A stretch of DNA of 30,568 bases from a virus. The DNA lies in the IMG/VR virus record IMGVR_UViG_3300012936_000095, positions 1-30,568 of that record. One strand, written 5' to 3'. The notes beneath the pieces are model-generated. The model did no database searches. It worked only from the letters and a program-made list of their open reading frames with translations, and was not told the DNA's origin. Shown here in pieces: positions 1-6,291 of the stretch. The position numbers and the translations under genes were made by a program. Numbering within the stretch: position 1 is the first letter of the stretch; the number at the start of each line of letters is the position of its first letter.

Positions 1-214
1 AGTTTTCTTGCCATACATCAAAACGCAATGCGAATTGATTAGAGGCTTGATTCATTTTGCGCTTAGTTGTGACGGTTTCCCATCCATCAGTGTTGAGCGT
101 AACCTTGTTGTCATTCCATGCAACAATCTGTGTTTGGTGATATGTTACACCGCCGCTACTATCTTTGTTCCACCATGTAGTAGCGTAATTACTTAGTTTA
201 TCCATTCTAGGCAT
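1..214 (-). CDS. Hypothetical phage protein, 3' end cut by left window edge
   Basis: This leftward gene starts with ATG at 214 behind a very good ribosome site (GGAGGAACAAATG) and stays open for 71 codons to position 1, so its C-terminus lies outside the window. The visible product begins MPRMDKLSNYATTWWN and contains the stretch TVTTKRKMNQASNQF. From memory, that pattern belongs to a small phage protein family of unknown function with an N-terminal YHQTQIVAW-like segment. Its start overlaps the stop of the upstream leftward gene by 8 nt, so it is the third gene of a leftward operon. No catalytic motif is seen. The reading is convincing; the function is unknown. Confidence 0.75.
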   Translation of the reverse strand, partial: MPRMDKLSNYATTWWNKDSSGGVTYHQTQIVAWNDNKVTLNTDGWETVTTKRKMNQASNQFALRFDVWQEN

Positions 215-392
215 TTGTTCCTCCGTATAGTTTTTCTTCAGCCCAAAAAACAAAAGACTGTAGTTCGTCTCCCTCTGAAATATTGTTGTCACTTGCACAT
301 TGTTTAAGAGCCGATCTAGGTTCAAGATCCTCAAACATATCAAGTAAGGTTAAAGCTTCATCAAAAGCTTGTGAAAATCTACCGTCTGTCAT
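207..392 (-). CDS. Small acidic hypothetical protein (61 aa)
   Basis: The gene codes for a 61-residue acidic protein with a central FEDLEPRSALKQCASDNNIS segment and a C-terminal aromatic/acidic part (FVFWAEEKLYGG). It looks like one helical domain; no enzyme motif, signal peptide or membrane segment is present. Its ATG at 392 follows the stop of the upstream gene with no gap, and its stop overlaps the next gene's start by 8 nt, so translation is probably coupled through the trio. I recall similar short proteins in other phage early regions but cannot name a function. The coding call rests on operon packing and a plausible amino-acid composition. Confidence 0.7.
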   Translation of the reverse strand: MTDGRFSQAFDEALTLLDMFEDLEPRSALKQCASDNNISEGDELQSFVFWAEEKLYGGTNA

Positions 393-968
393 TTAACAAT
401 CTTCCTCACTCATCCAACAAATTCCCCATGCAACATCATAAAGACCATCTTTGTTAGGTTGTTGATTCTTGAAATCTTCCCAATATTCTTGATCATCTTC
501 ATCTATGAAACTCTCAGGAAACACATCTTTCACGATTTTTTGAAACGTGGACTTGTCAGTATAAGGTTGTAACCATCCATTCCAACGACCATCAGACGGT
601 TTATAAAAACCCTCATAAATGGGATCGTTCTCATCGTTGTACAATCCAAAGTTAGTTTTGATATAATCAGTATTAGATGCCTCTACTATTCTATAAGTGC
701 CGTCATGGTATTCACCATTAGCCCAATCAAATAACATGGTTTCTAAATCAATTAGATGATCGCTCTGATAGTCGCTACGATCTAGGAAAAGATGAAACGG
801 TTTATCAGAATTTTCATCGTGTAAAATATACAAGTGATTTTCAATGTAATCATTTGCTTTTGGAAAGTCTTGATCAGATGTTAAATAAACATAACCTTTT
901 ACAGTTCTGTCATGATCCCAACTTATCAAGTTATCTACGTAAACTTTTCTGAATGTTGTTATAGTCAT
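393..968 (-). CDS. Acidic hypothetical protein (191 aa), first gene of leftward operon
   Basis: A 191-residue, Asp/Glu-rich, aromatic-rich soluble protein. The N-terminus (MTITTFRKVYVDNLISWDH) looks like a beta-rich start, and the C-terminus ends in a Trp/Cys-containing acidic tail (WGICWMSEEDC). There is no signal peptide, transmembrane segment or known catalytic motif. The start is well supported: ATG at 968 lies six bases after GAGG in the leader GAGGTATACAATG, and a sigma70-like promoter lies 28 nt upstream of the ATG. Being first behind a promoter with an overlapping palindrome, it is probably an early, repressible gene. The acidity could suit a host-takeover or DNA-mimic role, but nothing specific supports that. 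Confidence 0.75.
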   Translation of the reverse strand: MTITTFRKVYVDNLISWDHDRTVKGYVYLTSDQDFPKANDYIENHLYILHDENSDKPFHLFLDRSDYQSDHLIDLETMLFDWANGEYHDGTYRIVEASNTDYIKTNFGLYNDENDPIYEGFYKPSDGRWNGWLQPYTDKSTFQKIVKDVFPESFIDEDDQEYWEDFKNQQPNKDGLYDVAWGICWMSEEDC

Positions 969-995
969 TGTATACCTCTTTATTGTTATGCCCTC

Positions 996-1023
996 ATTCT
1001 ATAGAAGTGACACGCCGTGTCAA
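996..1023 (-). promoter_or_regulatory. Leftward sigma70-like promoter
   Basis: Read on the minus strand, this is TTGACA (1023-1018), a 16-nt spacer and TAGAAT (1001-996), close to the bacterial sigma70 consensus. It points at the acidic protein whose ATG is at 968. The spacer and the edge of the -35 box carry a perfect palindrome, as expected of a repressible early promoter. No transcription start has been measured. Confidence 0.65.
1008..1022. promoter_or_regulatory. Palindromic operator candidate
   Basis: TGACACG-C-CGTGTCA is a perfect inverted repeat with 7-bp arms and a 1-bp centre. It overlaps the -35 box and spacer of the leftward promoter. A second half-site, TGACACG, lies at 1067-1073 near the possible rightward promoter. 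The geometry fits a dimeric repressor site controlling one or both divergent promoters. TGACA half-sites also occur next to the HTH gene at 29043, so that protein is the natural candidate binder; this link is inference. Confidence 0.5.
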
Positions 1024-1035
1024 CTAAATAATTAT

Positions 1036-1064
1036 TTGTAATCTATCGCCGCTTGGTTTATGCT
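1036..1064 (+). promoter_or_regulatory. Weak candidate rightward promoter ahead of the late block
   Basis: TTGTAA (1036-1041), a 17-nt spacer and TATGCT (1059-1064) match the sigma70 pattern partially. It is the best rightward candidate in the 969-1155 gap and would transcribe through the hairpin at 1117 into the terminase genes. The match is weak and the true late promoter could be recognised by a different polymerase or lie elsewhere. Confidence 0.25.
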
Positions 1065-1116
1065 TATGACACGGTACAAGGTTCCTAGCCTGTGACTTTG
1101 TATGCCTCAATAACTA

Positions 1117-1142
1117 GCCCCTCTTTATGGGGGGCGCTTTTT
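1117..1142 (+). terminator. Rho-independent-type terminator just before the small terminase
   Basis: GCCCCTC, a TTTAT loop, then GGGGGGC give a 7-bp stem (one T-G pair), followed by GC and a run of five T. On the plus strand this is a standard intrinsic terminator. It ends right at the ribosome site of the small terminase gene, so it would stop transcription from the weak promoter at 1036 or attenuate it. Late genes then need antitermination, a leaky hairpin or a promoter inside this region. Confidence 0.55.
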
Positions 1143-1155
1143 GAAGGAAATCGAT

Positions 1156-1590
1156 TTGAGTAGACGCAGTGTAAATACGGTGATTATGGAGAAAATCGTT
1201 GACCGCTTGGCATCAGGCGAGACGCTTGTTGACATCACAAAAGACAAGGCAATGCCGAGCTATAGAGCCGTTACAAGAGCCGTTGCAGCTGATGAAGATT
1301 TATGGGCGCTTTATCGCAAAGGGCGCATTCTCCAAGCTGAGTTTTATGCGGATAAAATCAATGGGCTTGCAATGGAACCATTGCCTGAGGGCGATGTGCG
1401 TTTTCTCAATGCTGAGGTAAACAGACGGCGTCTTGAGATTGACACACTGAAATGGACAACGGCTCGTAATCAGCCATTCGGAATACGTGACAAGAAAGAG
1501 GATCAACCGCAAGCTCAGACCTTCACGATTTCATGGAGCGGAGGTGACACCGCTATTAACGCACATGAGGATGAAGAGGTATTGCATTGA
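1156..1590 (+). CDS. Terminase small subunit (probable)
   Basis: The small terminase recognises the phage DNA end and hands it to the large terminase for packaging. The protein (144 aa from this start) has the usual layout: an N-terminal helix-turn-helix-like part (IMEKIVDRLASGETLVDITK, then AMPSYRAVTRAVAADEDLWALY), a helical AEFYADKINGLA region and the RRRLEIDTLKWTTARNQPFG segment typical of Sf6-type small terminases. Start: TTG at 1156 has AAGGA seven bases upstream, whereas the in-frame TTG at 1141 has no ribosome site and sits in the terminator tail. ATG at 1186 is also possible. Its place two genes before the large subunit supports the call. Identification is by pattern, not by search. 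Confidence 0.7.
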   Translation: MSRRSVNTVIMEKIVDRLASGETLVDITKDKAMPSYRAVTRAVAADEDLWALYRKGRILQAEFYADKINGLAMEPLPEGDVRFLNAEVNRRRLEIDTLKWTTARNQPFGIRDKKEDQPQAQTFTISWSGGDTAINAHEDEEVLH

Positions 1591-1691
1591 ACGCACTAGC
1601 CAACATCCTGAGTGGCCGATCTACGCGCGTGAAGAGCAAAACGTTTTCGCATAATACATATTATGTTAACAAAACGCCGTATTTGCTGTAG
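1587..1691 (+). CDS. Possible 34-aa ORF coupled to the small terminase
   Basis: A TTG at 1587 overlaps the small terminase stop (TTGA) and has GAGG nine bases upstream. It opens a 34-codon frame (MNALANILSGRSTRVKSKTF...) ending at 1691. The product is basic and has no recognised motif. Stop/start overlap and the GAGG box favour translation; the small size and non-ATG start argue against. It is listed only as a possibility. Confidence 0.25.
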   Translation: MNALANILSGRSTRVKSKTFSHNTYYVNKTPYLL

Positions 1692-1781
1692 TTTGCCGCA
1701 TTTTTGGCGATACAGACCCCCCACCCTCCCAGAATCACCGCGCCTCTTCTTGCTACATAATATACCTGCGGAGCAGTTACC
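1591..1781. other. Gap between terminase genes with palindromes and a C-rich tract
   Basis: About 190 bases carry no convincing gene apart from the doubtful 34-aa ORF. They hold a palindrome AAAACGTTTT (1638-1647), an inverted repeat CATAATA-CA-TATTATG (1650-1665) and a pyrimidine tract CCCCCCACCCTCCC (1717-1730). Late phage operons rarely leave such a gap, and the position beside the terminase genes fits a packaging (cos or pac) site or an internal promoter. Neither is demonstrated. Confidence 0.4.
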
Positions 1782-1976
1782 GTGCCACACACACTGACCC
1801 CAGACCAACACGCAATGCTAGGTCATCTCTCAGAGCTGCGGAGAAGCGTTGTAGAGGGCGAAAGCCATCGGGAGCAGTTTGAGGCTGCGGTATTGCTTAT
1901 TGATCTGTACGAGGCTATCTTAGAGTTAAATGGCATATTGATATATGAAGATCAGGAGAGGATTGTTCGGCAGTGA
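1782..1976 (+). CDS. Small helical hypothetical protein upstream of TerL (64 aa)
   Basis: A GTG start at 1782 has GGAG about eight bases upstream. The 64-residue product is mostly charged and helical (MLGHLSELRRSVVEGESHRE, then FEAAVLLIDLYEAILELNG). No catalytic, membrane or DNA-binding motif is clear. Its TGA overlaps the GTG of the large terminase (GTGA), so it is cotranslated with TerL. It could be a packaging accessory protein because of position alone; the function is unknown. Confidence 0.6.
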   Translation: MPHTLTPDQHAMLGHLSELRRSVVEGESHREQFEAAVLLIDLYEAILELNGILIYEDQERIVRQ

Positions 1977-3250
1977 CGCATATAGAGATACCGTATCAGC
2001 CGCGTCCATTGCAGATGGAGTTGCACAATGAGATGCAAGAGAAGCGGTGGGGTGTTGTTGTATGTCATCGAAGGTTTGGAAAGACTGTCTGGGCGATCAA
2101 TCATATATTGAGGCACTCTCTTCTTAGCAACAAGAGTAACCCAAGGTATGCGTATATGGCTCCTACGTATAGGCAAGCTAAGAATGTGGCTTGGGATTAT
2201 CTGAAGCATTTTGCTGGTAAGATACCGAATGTGAAGTTTCATGAGACGGAGTTGCGGTGTGACTTGCCTACTGGTGCGAGGATTAGTTTGTTGGGTGCTG
2301 AGAACCCAGATAGTTTACGTGGGATATATTTGGATGGGTGTGTGATGGACGAGGTTGCTGACATGCCAGAGAGTGTGTTTCCAGAAGTATTGAGGCCGGC
2401 ATTATCTGATAGGAAGGGATTTTGTATATTTGTGGGAACACCGAAGGGGCATAATGCTTTCTTTGATTTTTATGAACAGGCTGCATCGAGTGATGATTGG
2501 TTGTCTGCGGTGTACAAGGCGAGTGAGACAGGGATATTGGATGACGAGGAGTTGGATGCTGCTCGTGCTATGATGTCTGTGGATCAGTATGCTCAGGAGT
2601 TTGAGTGTAGTTGGAACGCGAATGTGCCTGGTGCTATATATGGCAAGGAGTTGGAAGAGGCTACGATAGGGGGTCGTATTACGAATGTGCCGTATGATCC
2701 TAGTCACAAGGTAGATACCTGGTGGGATTTAGGTGTTGGGGATAGTACGGCGATTTGGTTTACTCAGAATGTGGGTCGTGCTGTTCATGTGATAGATTAT
2801 TATGAGAATAGGAATGAGGGGTTGCCGCATTATTGCCAGCTTCTTAATTCTAAGCAGTATTTATATGGAACGCATAATGCACCGCATGATATAGAGGTGC
2901 GTGAGTTGGGGAGTGGTAAGAGTAGACGAGAGGTTGCGTGGGATCTGGGTTTGAATTTTAGGGTTGTTCCTAAGCTTCCTGTTGAGGATGGGATACATGC
3001 GGCTCAGATGCTGATACCAAGGCTTTGGTTTGATCGTGATAAATGTAAGCAAGGGTTGGAGTGTTTGCGGCAGTATCATAGGGCGTATAACGATAGAACG
3101 CGGACGTATCGAGCTACCCCGGTGCATGACTGGTCAAGTCACTCAGCCGATGCGTTTCGATACCTTGCGGTGGGTTTAAGAGAGAGTGGGCCAAGTCATA
3201 AAGCCCCACAAGTACAAGCGGTGATGGATTATGACCCATTTGCAGCTTAA
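1973..3250 (+). CDS. Terminase large subunit (packaging ATPase/nuclease)
   Basis: TerL pumps DNA into the prohead with ATP and cuts the concatemer. The 425-aa protein has an N-terminal ATPase with Walker A CHRRFGKT (residues 31-38), a YMAPTYRQAKNVAW helix motif, Walker B CVMDE (123-127) and the coupling motif FVGTPKG (153-159). The C-terminal RNase-H-fold nuclease is shown by the WWDLGVGDSTA segment (250-260) and the closing HDWSSHSADAFRYLA motif. The length is usual for this class. It starts with GTG overlapping the previous stop, and its last 20 nt overlap the acetyltransferase gene. This is one of the safest calls in the window. Confidence 0.95.
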   Translation: MTHIEIPYQPRPLQMELHNEMQEKRWGVVVCHRRFGKTVWAINHILRHSLLSNKSNPRYAYMAPTYRQAKNVAWDYLKHFAGKIPNVKFHETELRCDLPTGARISLLGAENPDSLRGIYLDGCVMDEVADMPESVFPEVLRPALSDRKGFCIFVGTPKGHNAFFDFYEQAASSDDWLSAVYKASETGILDDEELDAARAMMSVDQYAQEFECSWNANVPGAIYGKELEEATIGGRITNVPYDPSHKVDTWWDLGVGDSTAIWFTQNVGRAVHVIDYYENRNEGLPHYCQLLNSKQYLYGTHNAPHDIEVRELGSGKSRREVAWDLGLNFRVVPKLPVEDGIHAAQMLIPRLWFDRDKCKQGLECLRQYHRAYNDRTRTYRATPVHDWSSHSADAFRYLAVGLRESGPSHKAPQVQAVMDYDPFAA

Positions 3251-3704
3251 TACGAAAGAATATTGCGTAGCGCAGATTTCAGACGTGCCAGAGGTGGTTG
3301 AGTTGTGTGCGAGGTTTCATAAAGAGAGTTGGCAGGTGTTTGCGGACTTTGATTATGATAAAATGACGAGTTGGATTGTTGAGAAGGTGCGAAATGAAGA
3401 GGATCAAATCTTCTTGGCAAAAAAGCACGGAGAGGTCATAGGTGTGTTAATTGGGATGATTTTTTCGTTTCCGTATAGTAACACACTAGTCGGGGGCGAT
3501 TATATCTGGTATGTTGTACCTCAAGAGCGCGGTGGAATAGCTGGTGTTAGGCTTATGAAGATGTTTGAAGCGTGGGCTAAAGAGAATGGTGCAGTTCGTG
3601 TTATGACAGGTGCAACGTCTGGTATTGCGTCAAACAGGGCTGCTAGGTTAATGATGCGTCTAGGCTTTGAGCCTATGGGTTCGTTTATGCAGAAGGAGAT
3701 ATAG
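3231..3704 (+). CDS. GNAT-family N-acetyltransferase
   Basis: A 157-residue protein with the GNAT fold: N-terminal VVELCARFHKESW helix, central strands (IFLAKKHGEVIGVLIGMIFS), the acetyl-CoA pyrophosphate loop VVPQERGGIAGVRLM (Q-x-x-G-x-A type) and the C-terminal SNRAARLMMRLGFEPMG motif shared by many acetyltransferases. It would transfer an acetyl group from acetyl-CoA to an amine; the substrate is unknown. ATG at 3231 lies inside the end of terL in another frame, so the two are translationally coupled. An acetyltransferase between terminase and portal occurs in other podoviruses, which suggests modification of a virion or host protein, but that is inference. Confidence 0.85.
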   Translation: MTHLQLNTKEYCVAQISDVPEVVELCARFHKESWQVFADFDYDKMTSWIVEKVRNEEDQIFLAKKHGEVIGVLIGMIFSFPYSNTLVGGDYIWYVVPQERGGIAGVRLMKMFEAWAKENGAVRVMTGATSGIASNRAARLMMRLGFEPMGSFMQKEI

Positions 3705-3705
3705 T

Positions 3706-4281
3706 ATGGGTAGTTTGTGCGGCAGTAGAAGAAGCCCCGGTGCAAGACCACCTGGAACAAAAAAAAGTAGTTTACGAAAAATTACTGATGATGTGTTGAT
3801 GGATACTGGTCTAAAGCAAAAAGACGCTGATTACTTCTCTCGATTGCCAGAACGCCAGAGAAGAAGTCAGGAAGCATTGGCTGCTATGCGTGATCGGCGT
3901 AGAAAGCGTAATGATGATAAAGTTACTACGACTACTGACACCACAACAGACACAACAGATACAACTACTGATACAGATACTGATACAACTGCAACAACAA
4001 CTACGACAGCAACTACCCCCACTCCCCCACCACCACCCCCACCCTTTACAGAAACGGTAGATACAGGTGCGGATACAACATATAAGGGTGGAGATGTAAG
4101 TGTTGGCGATGTGATTGATAACCGTGTTGTAACGAGTGAAACGGAGGCTGACGCTATTGAAAGCACCGGGAAAGGTAGAGTTTCAACGATTGCAACAAGT
4201 CCTAGAGGGTTGCTTGGAATTGGTAGACCCGGGCAAACAAGGCGCAGGCGCTCTTTAATGGGCGGTGGTTTAATCAGATGA
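3706..4281 (+). CDS. Low-complexity protein with Thr/Asp and Pro tracts (191 aa)
   Basis: The start is ATG 3706, which has AGAAGGAG eight bases upstream; a longer in-frame reading from 3667 lacks such a site and overlaps the GNAT gene. The product has a basic N-terminal third (MGSLCGSRRSPGARPPG..., PERQRRSQEALAAM), a Thr/Asp-rich tract (about residues 72-105), seven consecutive prolines, a predicted-beta segment and a basic C-terminus ending RRRRSLMGGGLIR. No fold is recognised. Proteins of this style often sit between terminase and portal in marine podoviruses; the tracts look like flexible linkers in a minor virion or packaging protein. Its stop overlaps the next ATG (ATGA). Confidence 0.7.
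   Translation: MGSLCGSRRSPGARPPGTKKSSLRKITDDVLMDTGLKQKDADYFSRLPERQRRSQEALAAMRDRRRKRNDDKVTTTTDTTTDTTDTTTDTDTDTTATTTTTATTPTPPPPPPPFTETVDTGADTTYKGGDVSVGDVIDNRVVTSETEADAIESTGKGRVSTIATSPRGLLGIGRPGQTRRRRSLMGGGLIR
3922..4046 (+). repeat. ACA/ACT-rich and CCA/CCC-rich low-complexity tract
   Basis: An in-frame simple repeat of ACN and GAN codons followed by CCN codons encodes the Thr/Asp stretch and seven prolines of the 191-aa protein. Codons vary within the tract, so it is not a perfect microsatellite. It produces a Val/Ser-rich open frame on the opposite strand, which is a shadow. Confidence 0.8.
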
Positions 4282-4484
4282 TTATGTATCGTAGAAACAT
4301 TGCTGGTGAGATGGGTGCAAAGTCGGCGCAACCTGCGAAGCGGCGTGTGGATATGACGGTTGATCCTTTAGAGCGTCTTAATCAAAAGATGGCTGGTAGA
4401 ACGCAAGGTGGTTCTACAGAAGGGTTGGCAACGACTAACAAGAAGAAAAAACGTTCTCTTATGAATAACTATGGAATGATGTAA
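4278..4484 (+). CDS. Small basic hypothetical protein before the portal (68 aa)
   Basis: A basic 68-residue protein. ATG 4278 overlaps the previous stop (ATGA); a second in-frame ATG at 4284 is an alternative start. It contains a VDPLERLNQKMAG helix and ends in a lysine run and KKRSLMNNYGMM. That tail resembles tails of small proteins near 26.3 kb and the RRRRSLMGGG end of its neighbour. No known domain. The stop overlaps the portal start by one base (TAATG). Its position suggests a minor capsid, connector or packaging-associated role, which is unproven. Confidence 0.65.
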   Translation: MIMYRRNIAGEMGAKSAQPAKRRVDMTVDPLERLNQKMAGRTQGGSTEGLATTNKKKKRSLMNNYGMM

Positions 4485-6082
4485 TGCCACAGATCTTACC
4501 GTTGATAGCGCAACTTGATAGACGTTATAAATCTTTGCAAAGCTCACGCTCTAATTGGGAACGTCATTGGCAAGAGTTAGCTGATTTTATGTTGCCGCGT
4601 AAAGCAGACATAACCAAGAAAAGAACGCAAGGTGATAAACGTACAGAGTTAATCTATGACGGCACAGCGATCCATGCTGTTGAGCTTTTATCGTCTAGCT
4701 TGCATGGTATGCTTACATCTCCTAGCACCCCTTGGTTTTCTATGCGGTATCGAGATCCCTCATTACAAAATGACGATATGGCAAATGAGTGGTTGGAATT
4801 GTGCCTTGATCAAATGTACCAGGCTTTTAACAGATCGAACTTTCAGCAAGAGATACATGAGCTTTATTATGATCTTGTAGTGTTTGGCACTGCTGCTTTT
4901 TATGTTGAAGGTGATAAAGAGGGTTTGCGGTTTTCATGTAGGCATATTGCAGAGATTACGGTAGCAGAAGATGCCAATGGTAAAGTAGATACAATATATA
5001 GAAAGTTTAAGATTTCTGCTCGTGCTGCGGCGCAGCGCTTTGGTGAGGAAACTCTACCAGCACAAATGGCAAAAGATTTTAAAAATGAGCCACACAAAGA
5101 GCATGAGATAATTCATGCGATATATCCGCGTGGAGAAACAAAAGGTCGTAAGGCACAGAACAAGGCAATAGCGTCTGTTTATTATCATGCAGACACTAGA
5201 CAGTTATTGTCTGAAGGTGGCTTTGATGATTTTCCGTTTATGGTTCCGCGTTTCGTAAAAGATAGCGTAAGTACGTATGGCAGAAGTCCAGCAATGAACG
5301 CACTGCCAGATGTAAAGATGCTAAACAAAATGTCAGAAATAACAATCAGGGCAAGTCAGAAACAAGTTGACCCACCTCTGATGGTTCCAGATGACGGATT
5401 TATGTTGCCTGTACGTACAACACCGGGTGCGTTGAATTTTTACAGAACAGGTACAAGAGATAGGCTAGAGCCTCTTAATATTGGAGCAAACAATCCTCTC
5501 GGTTTAAACATGGAAGAGCAAAGACGTAATGCAATACGTCAGGCTTTCTATGTGGATCAGTTGTTGATGTCGCAAGGGCCAGCGATGACAGCGACTGAAG
5601 TGTTGCAGCGAAACGAGGAAAAGATGCGGCTATTAGGACCAGTTCTCGGTAGGCTCCAGTCCGAATTGCTCCAGCCCCTTATCTCCAGATCTTTTGCGCT
5701 GCTGCTCAGGAACGGACTCCTCCCAGCCGCGCCTGAGCAACTACAAGGCCAAGACATTGATATTGAGTATGTCTCACCGCTTGCTAAGGCTCAGAGGCTT
5801 ACAGATCTACAGTCAATGTTGCGTGGCTTTGAGGTAATGATGCAGGTAGCAGAGATTGCGCCTGTGATGGATTATCTCGATGATGATAAGCTTGTGCAGT
5901 ATCTTGTAGAGGTAACAGGTATTCCGGCACGAGTTATCAGAAGCAATGAAGAGGTACGGCGCTTGCGCGAAGAAAAAGCAGAGCAAGAAGCGGCGCAGCA
6001 AGAAATGCAGCAACAAATGATGCAAGCGGAGACCGCGCAAAAAGTAGCGCCACTTATTAAAGCAGCAGGGGCTGTTGAATAA
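4484..6082 (+). CDS. Portal / head-to-tail connector protein (T7 gp8-like)
   Basis: The portal forms the dodecameric channel at one capsid vertex, through which DNA enters and leaves and onto which the tail attaches. The 532-aa length matches T7 gp8 (536 aa). Typical features are the N-terminal WERHWQELADFMLPR helix, TAIHAVELLSSSLHGMLTSP, the YYDLVVFGTAAFYVE segment, YGRSPAMNALPDVKMLN and MTATEVLQRNEEKMRLLGPV. The C-terminus is a Glu/Gln/Ala coiled coil (RRLREEKAEQEAAQQEMQQQ). It is coupled to both neighbours by TAATG overlaps. About 100 bp near 5641-5745 use C-ending codons and are GC-richer than the rest. Confidence 0.93.
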   Translation: MPQILPLIAQLDRRYKSLQSSRSNWERHWQELADFMLPRKADITKKRTQGDKRTELIYDGTAIHAVELLSSSLHGMLTSPSTPWFSMRYRDPSLQNDDMANEWLELCLDQMYQAFNRSNFQQEIHELYYDLVVFGTAAFYVEGDKEGLRFSCRHIAEITVAEDANGKVDTIYRKFKISARAAAQRFGEETLPAQMAKDFKNEPHKEHEIIHAIYPRGETKGRKAQNKAIASVYYHADTRQLLSEGGFDDFPFMVPRFVKDSVSTYGRSPAMNALPDVKMLNKMSEITIRASQKQVDPPLMVPDDGFMLPVRTTPGALNFYRTGTRDRLEPLNIGANNPLGLNMEEQRRNAIRQAFYVDQLLMSQGPAMTATEVLQRNEEKMRLLGPVLGRLQSELLQPLISRSFALLLRNGLLPAAPEQLQGQDIDIEYVSPLAKAQRLTDLQSMLRGFEVMMQVAEIAPVMDYLDDDKLVQYLVEVTGIPARVIRSNEEVRRLREEKAEQEAAQQEMQQQMMQAETAQKVAPLIKAAGAVE

Positions 6083-6291
6083 TGAAAGAGATAGAAGAGT
6101 TAAAATTGACTTATAGACGCACGTTCAACACAGAGGACGGCGAAAGAGTGTTGAGTGATCTCAAGTCTAGATTTGGATTTGAGGCAACCACGTTTACTGG
6201 CGATCCATACCAAACTGCATTTAACGAAGGACAACGAGCAGCACTGCTGCTGATCGTCAGGATGTTGTCCGAAGGGAAGGAACCGCAATGA
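6082..6291 (+). CDS. Bbp19-like small phage protein (69 aa)
   Basis: A 69-residue protein with YRRTFNTEDGERVLSDLK near the N-terminus and FTGDPYQTAFNEGQRAALL in the middle. This is the pattern of the Bbp19-like phage family (name from memory), which typically lies between portal and scaffold/capsid genes, as here. The family has no assigned biochemical role; position suggests a head-assembly accessory. The gene overlaps the portal stop (TAATG) and the scaffold start (ATGA), so translation is coupled on both sides. Confidence 0.75.
   Translation: MKEIEELKLTYRRTFNTEDGERVLSDLKSRFGFEATTFTGDPYQTAFNEGQRAALLLIVRMLSEGKEPQ

Noticed and set aside
8-196. Plus-strand 62-codon ORF at the left edge
   Set aside because: It is antisense to the leftward gene open from 214 to 1, which has a strong ribosome site and a recognisable family pattern.
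1141-1155. Upstream TTG start for the small terminase
   Set aside because: It lies in the T-run of the terminator and lacks a ribosome site; TTG at 1156 has AAGGA at ideal spacing.
3667-3705. Extended N-terminus for the 191-aa low-complexity protein
   Set aside because: The extension overlaps the GNAT gene and lacks a ribosome site, while ATG 3706 has AAGGAG at good spacing.
3867-4331. 154-codon minus-strand ORF rich in Val and Ser
   Set aside because: It is the shadow of the ACN/GAN/CCN low-complexity tract of the plus-strand gene; its own composition is a simple repeat and it has no ribosome site.
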